In this document: positions 5,333-5,616 of the stretch, one piece after another
How the letters are laid out: each line of letters starts with the position of its first letter
Position numbering within the stretch: the first letter of the stretch is position 1
Origin: Clostridia bacterium
Lineage (GTDB): Bacteria; Bacillota_A; Clostridia; Oscillospirales; CAG-272
Direction: 5' to 3'
Length of the DNA stretch: 5,616 nucleotides
NCBI GenBank assembly: GCA_017408625.1
Contig: JAFQUG010000338.1
Coordinates: forward strand, 1 to 5,616
Translations under genes and position numbers: made by a program
The notes under the pieces: generated by a model
Told to the model about the DNA's origin: nothing
The model's database searches: none
The model's input: only the letters and a program-made list of their open reading frames with translations

Positions 5333-5616
5333 ATGACCAACAACAAATACGTACTTGATTGGATCAACGAGATGGCCGAAATGACCCGTCCCGATAACAT
5401 CGTCTGGATCGACGGCACCGAAGAGCAGGCTGAGGCACTTCGCGCAGAAGCATGCGCTACCGGTGAGATGATCAAGCTCAACCAGGATCTGCTGCCCGGC
5501 TGCTATTTGCACCGCACCGCTGTCAACGATGTTGCCCGCGTTGAGGCAAGAACCTTTATCTGCACCCCTACCAAGGAAGAGGCAGGTAACATCAACAACT
5601 GGATGGCACCCGAAGA
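5333..5616 (+). CDS. pckG: Phosphoenolpyruvate carboxykinase (GTP), N-terminal part, cut by window edge
   Basis: The enzyme interconverts oxaloacetate plus GTP with phosphoenolpyruvate, CO2 and GDP in the cytoplasm. It serves gluconeogenesis or, in fermenters, may run as an anaplerotic CO2-fixing step. Ninety-four codons are present; the family has about 600 residues. The N-terminal VWIDGTEEQAEAL and LNQDLLPGCYLHRT are typical of the GTP-type enzyme. DVARVEART contains Arg69, which aligns with the substrate-binding Arg87 of the mammalian cytosolic enzyme (DVARIES). NNWMAPE near the window end is also conserved in bacterial members. The ATP-type enzyme PckA is unrelated at this end. AGGAG at 5321-5325, seven bases before the ATG, fixes the start. 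It is divergent from lexA with its own promoter and is probably functionally unrelated to it. The nucleotide and metal sites lie beyond the window. Confidence 0.95.
   Translation, partial: MTNNKYVLDWINEMAEMTRPDNIVWIDGTEEQAEALRAEACATGEMIKLNQDLLPGCYLHRTAVNDVARVEARTFICTPTKEEAGNINNWMAPE

Overview
The window looks like chromosomal DNA of an anaerobic, fermentative Firmicute of the class Clostridia, probably a gut lineage. This is inferred from strong AGGAG-type ribosome sites, sigma-A promoters (TATAAT/TATACT), a Gram-positive-type LexA box, an oxygen-sensitive class III ribonucleotide reductase pair and a GTP-type PEP carboxykinase. Base composition is about balanced in genes and AT-rich between them. 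I see no mobile element, CRISPR array, tRNA or rRNA.

Layout: four genes on the minus strand form a tight run read from right to left: lexA (5078-4479), a two-FtsX-domain ABC permease (4460-2169), its MacB/LolD-type ATPase (2166-1453) and nrdG, the radical-SAM activase of anaerobic ribonucleotide reductase (1456-764). Junctions are 18 nt, 2 nt and a 4-nt ATGA overlap, so they are probably cotranscribed from the lexA promoter. That promoter carries a LexA box over its -35 element. A 17-bp hairpin plus U-tract (675-623) ends this run. Beyond it, still on the minus strand, nrdD (586 to the window edge) encodes the reductase and is cut off by the window. To the right, pckG (5333 to the window edge, plus strand) is divergent from lexA and also cut off.

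The 177-bp nrdG-nrdD gap is the most informative noncoding stretch. Two NrdR-type boxes lie 31 bp apart (709-724, 740-755), followed by a near-perfect sigma-A promoter (699-671) aimed at nrdD. The ascending arm of the terminator hairpin overlaps that promoter's -10 element. RNA arriving from nrdG can therefore fold the whole terminator, while RNA started at the nrdD promoter should lack the outer part of the stem. This suggests a built-in insulator that stops upstream readthrough but lets nrdD's own transcripts pass.

Functionally, NrdG installs the glycyl radical on NrdD, and together they make dNTPs without oxygen. Here the activase appears to sit in a LexA-controlled, DNA-damage-responsive transcript, while the reductase sits under NrdR (dNTP/ATP-sensing) control. 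The ABC transporter between lexA and nrdG has no substrate I can read from sequence. No wholly new system is evident; the regulatory arrangement is the most notable content.
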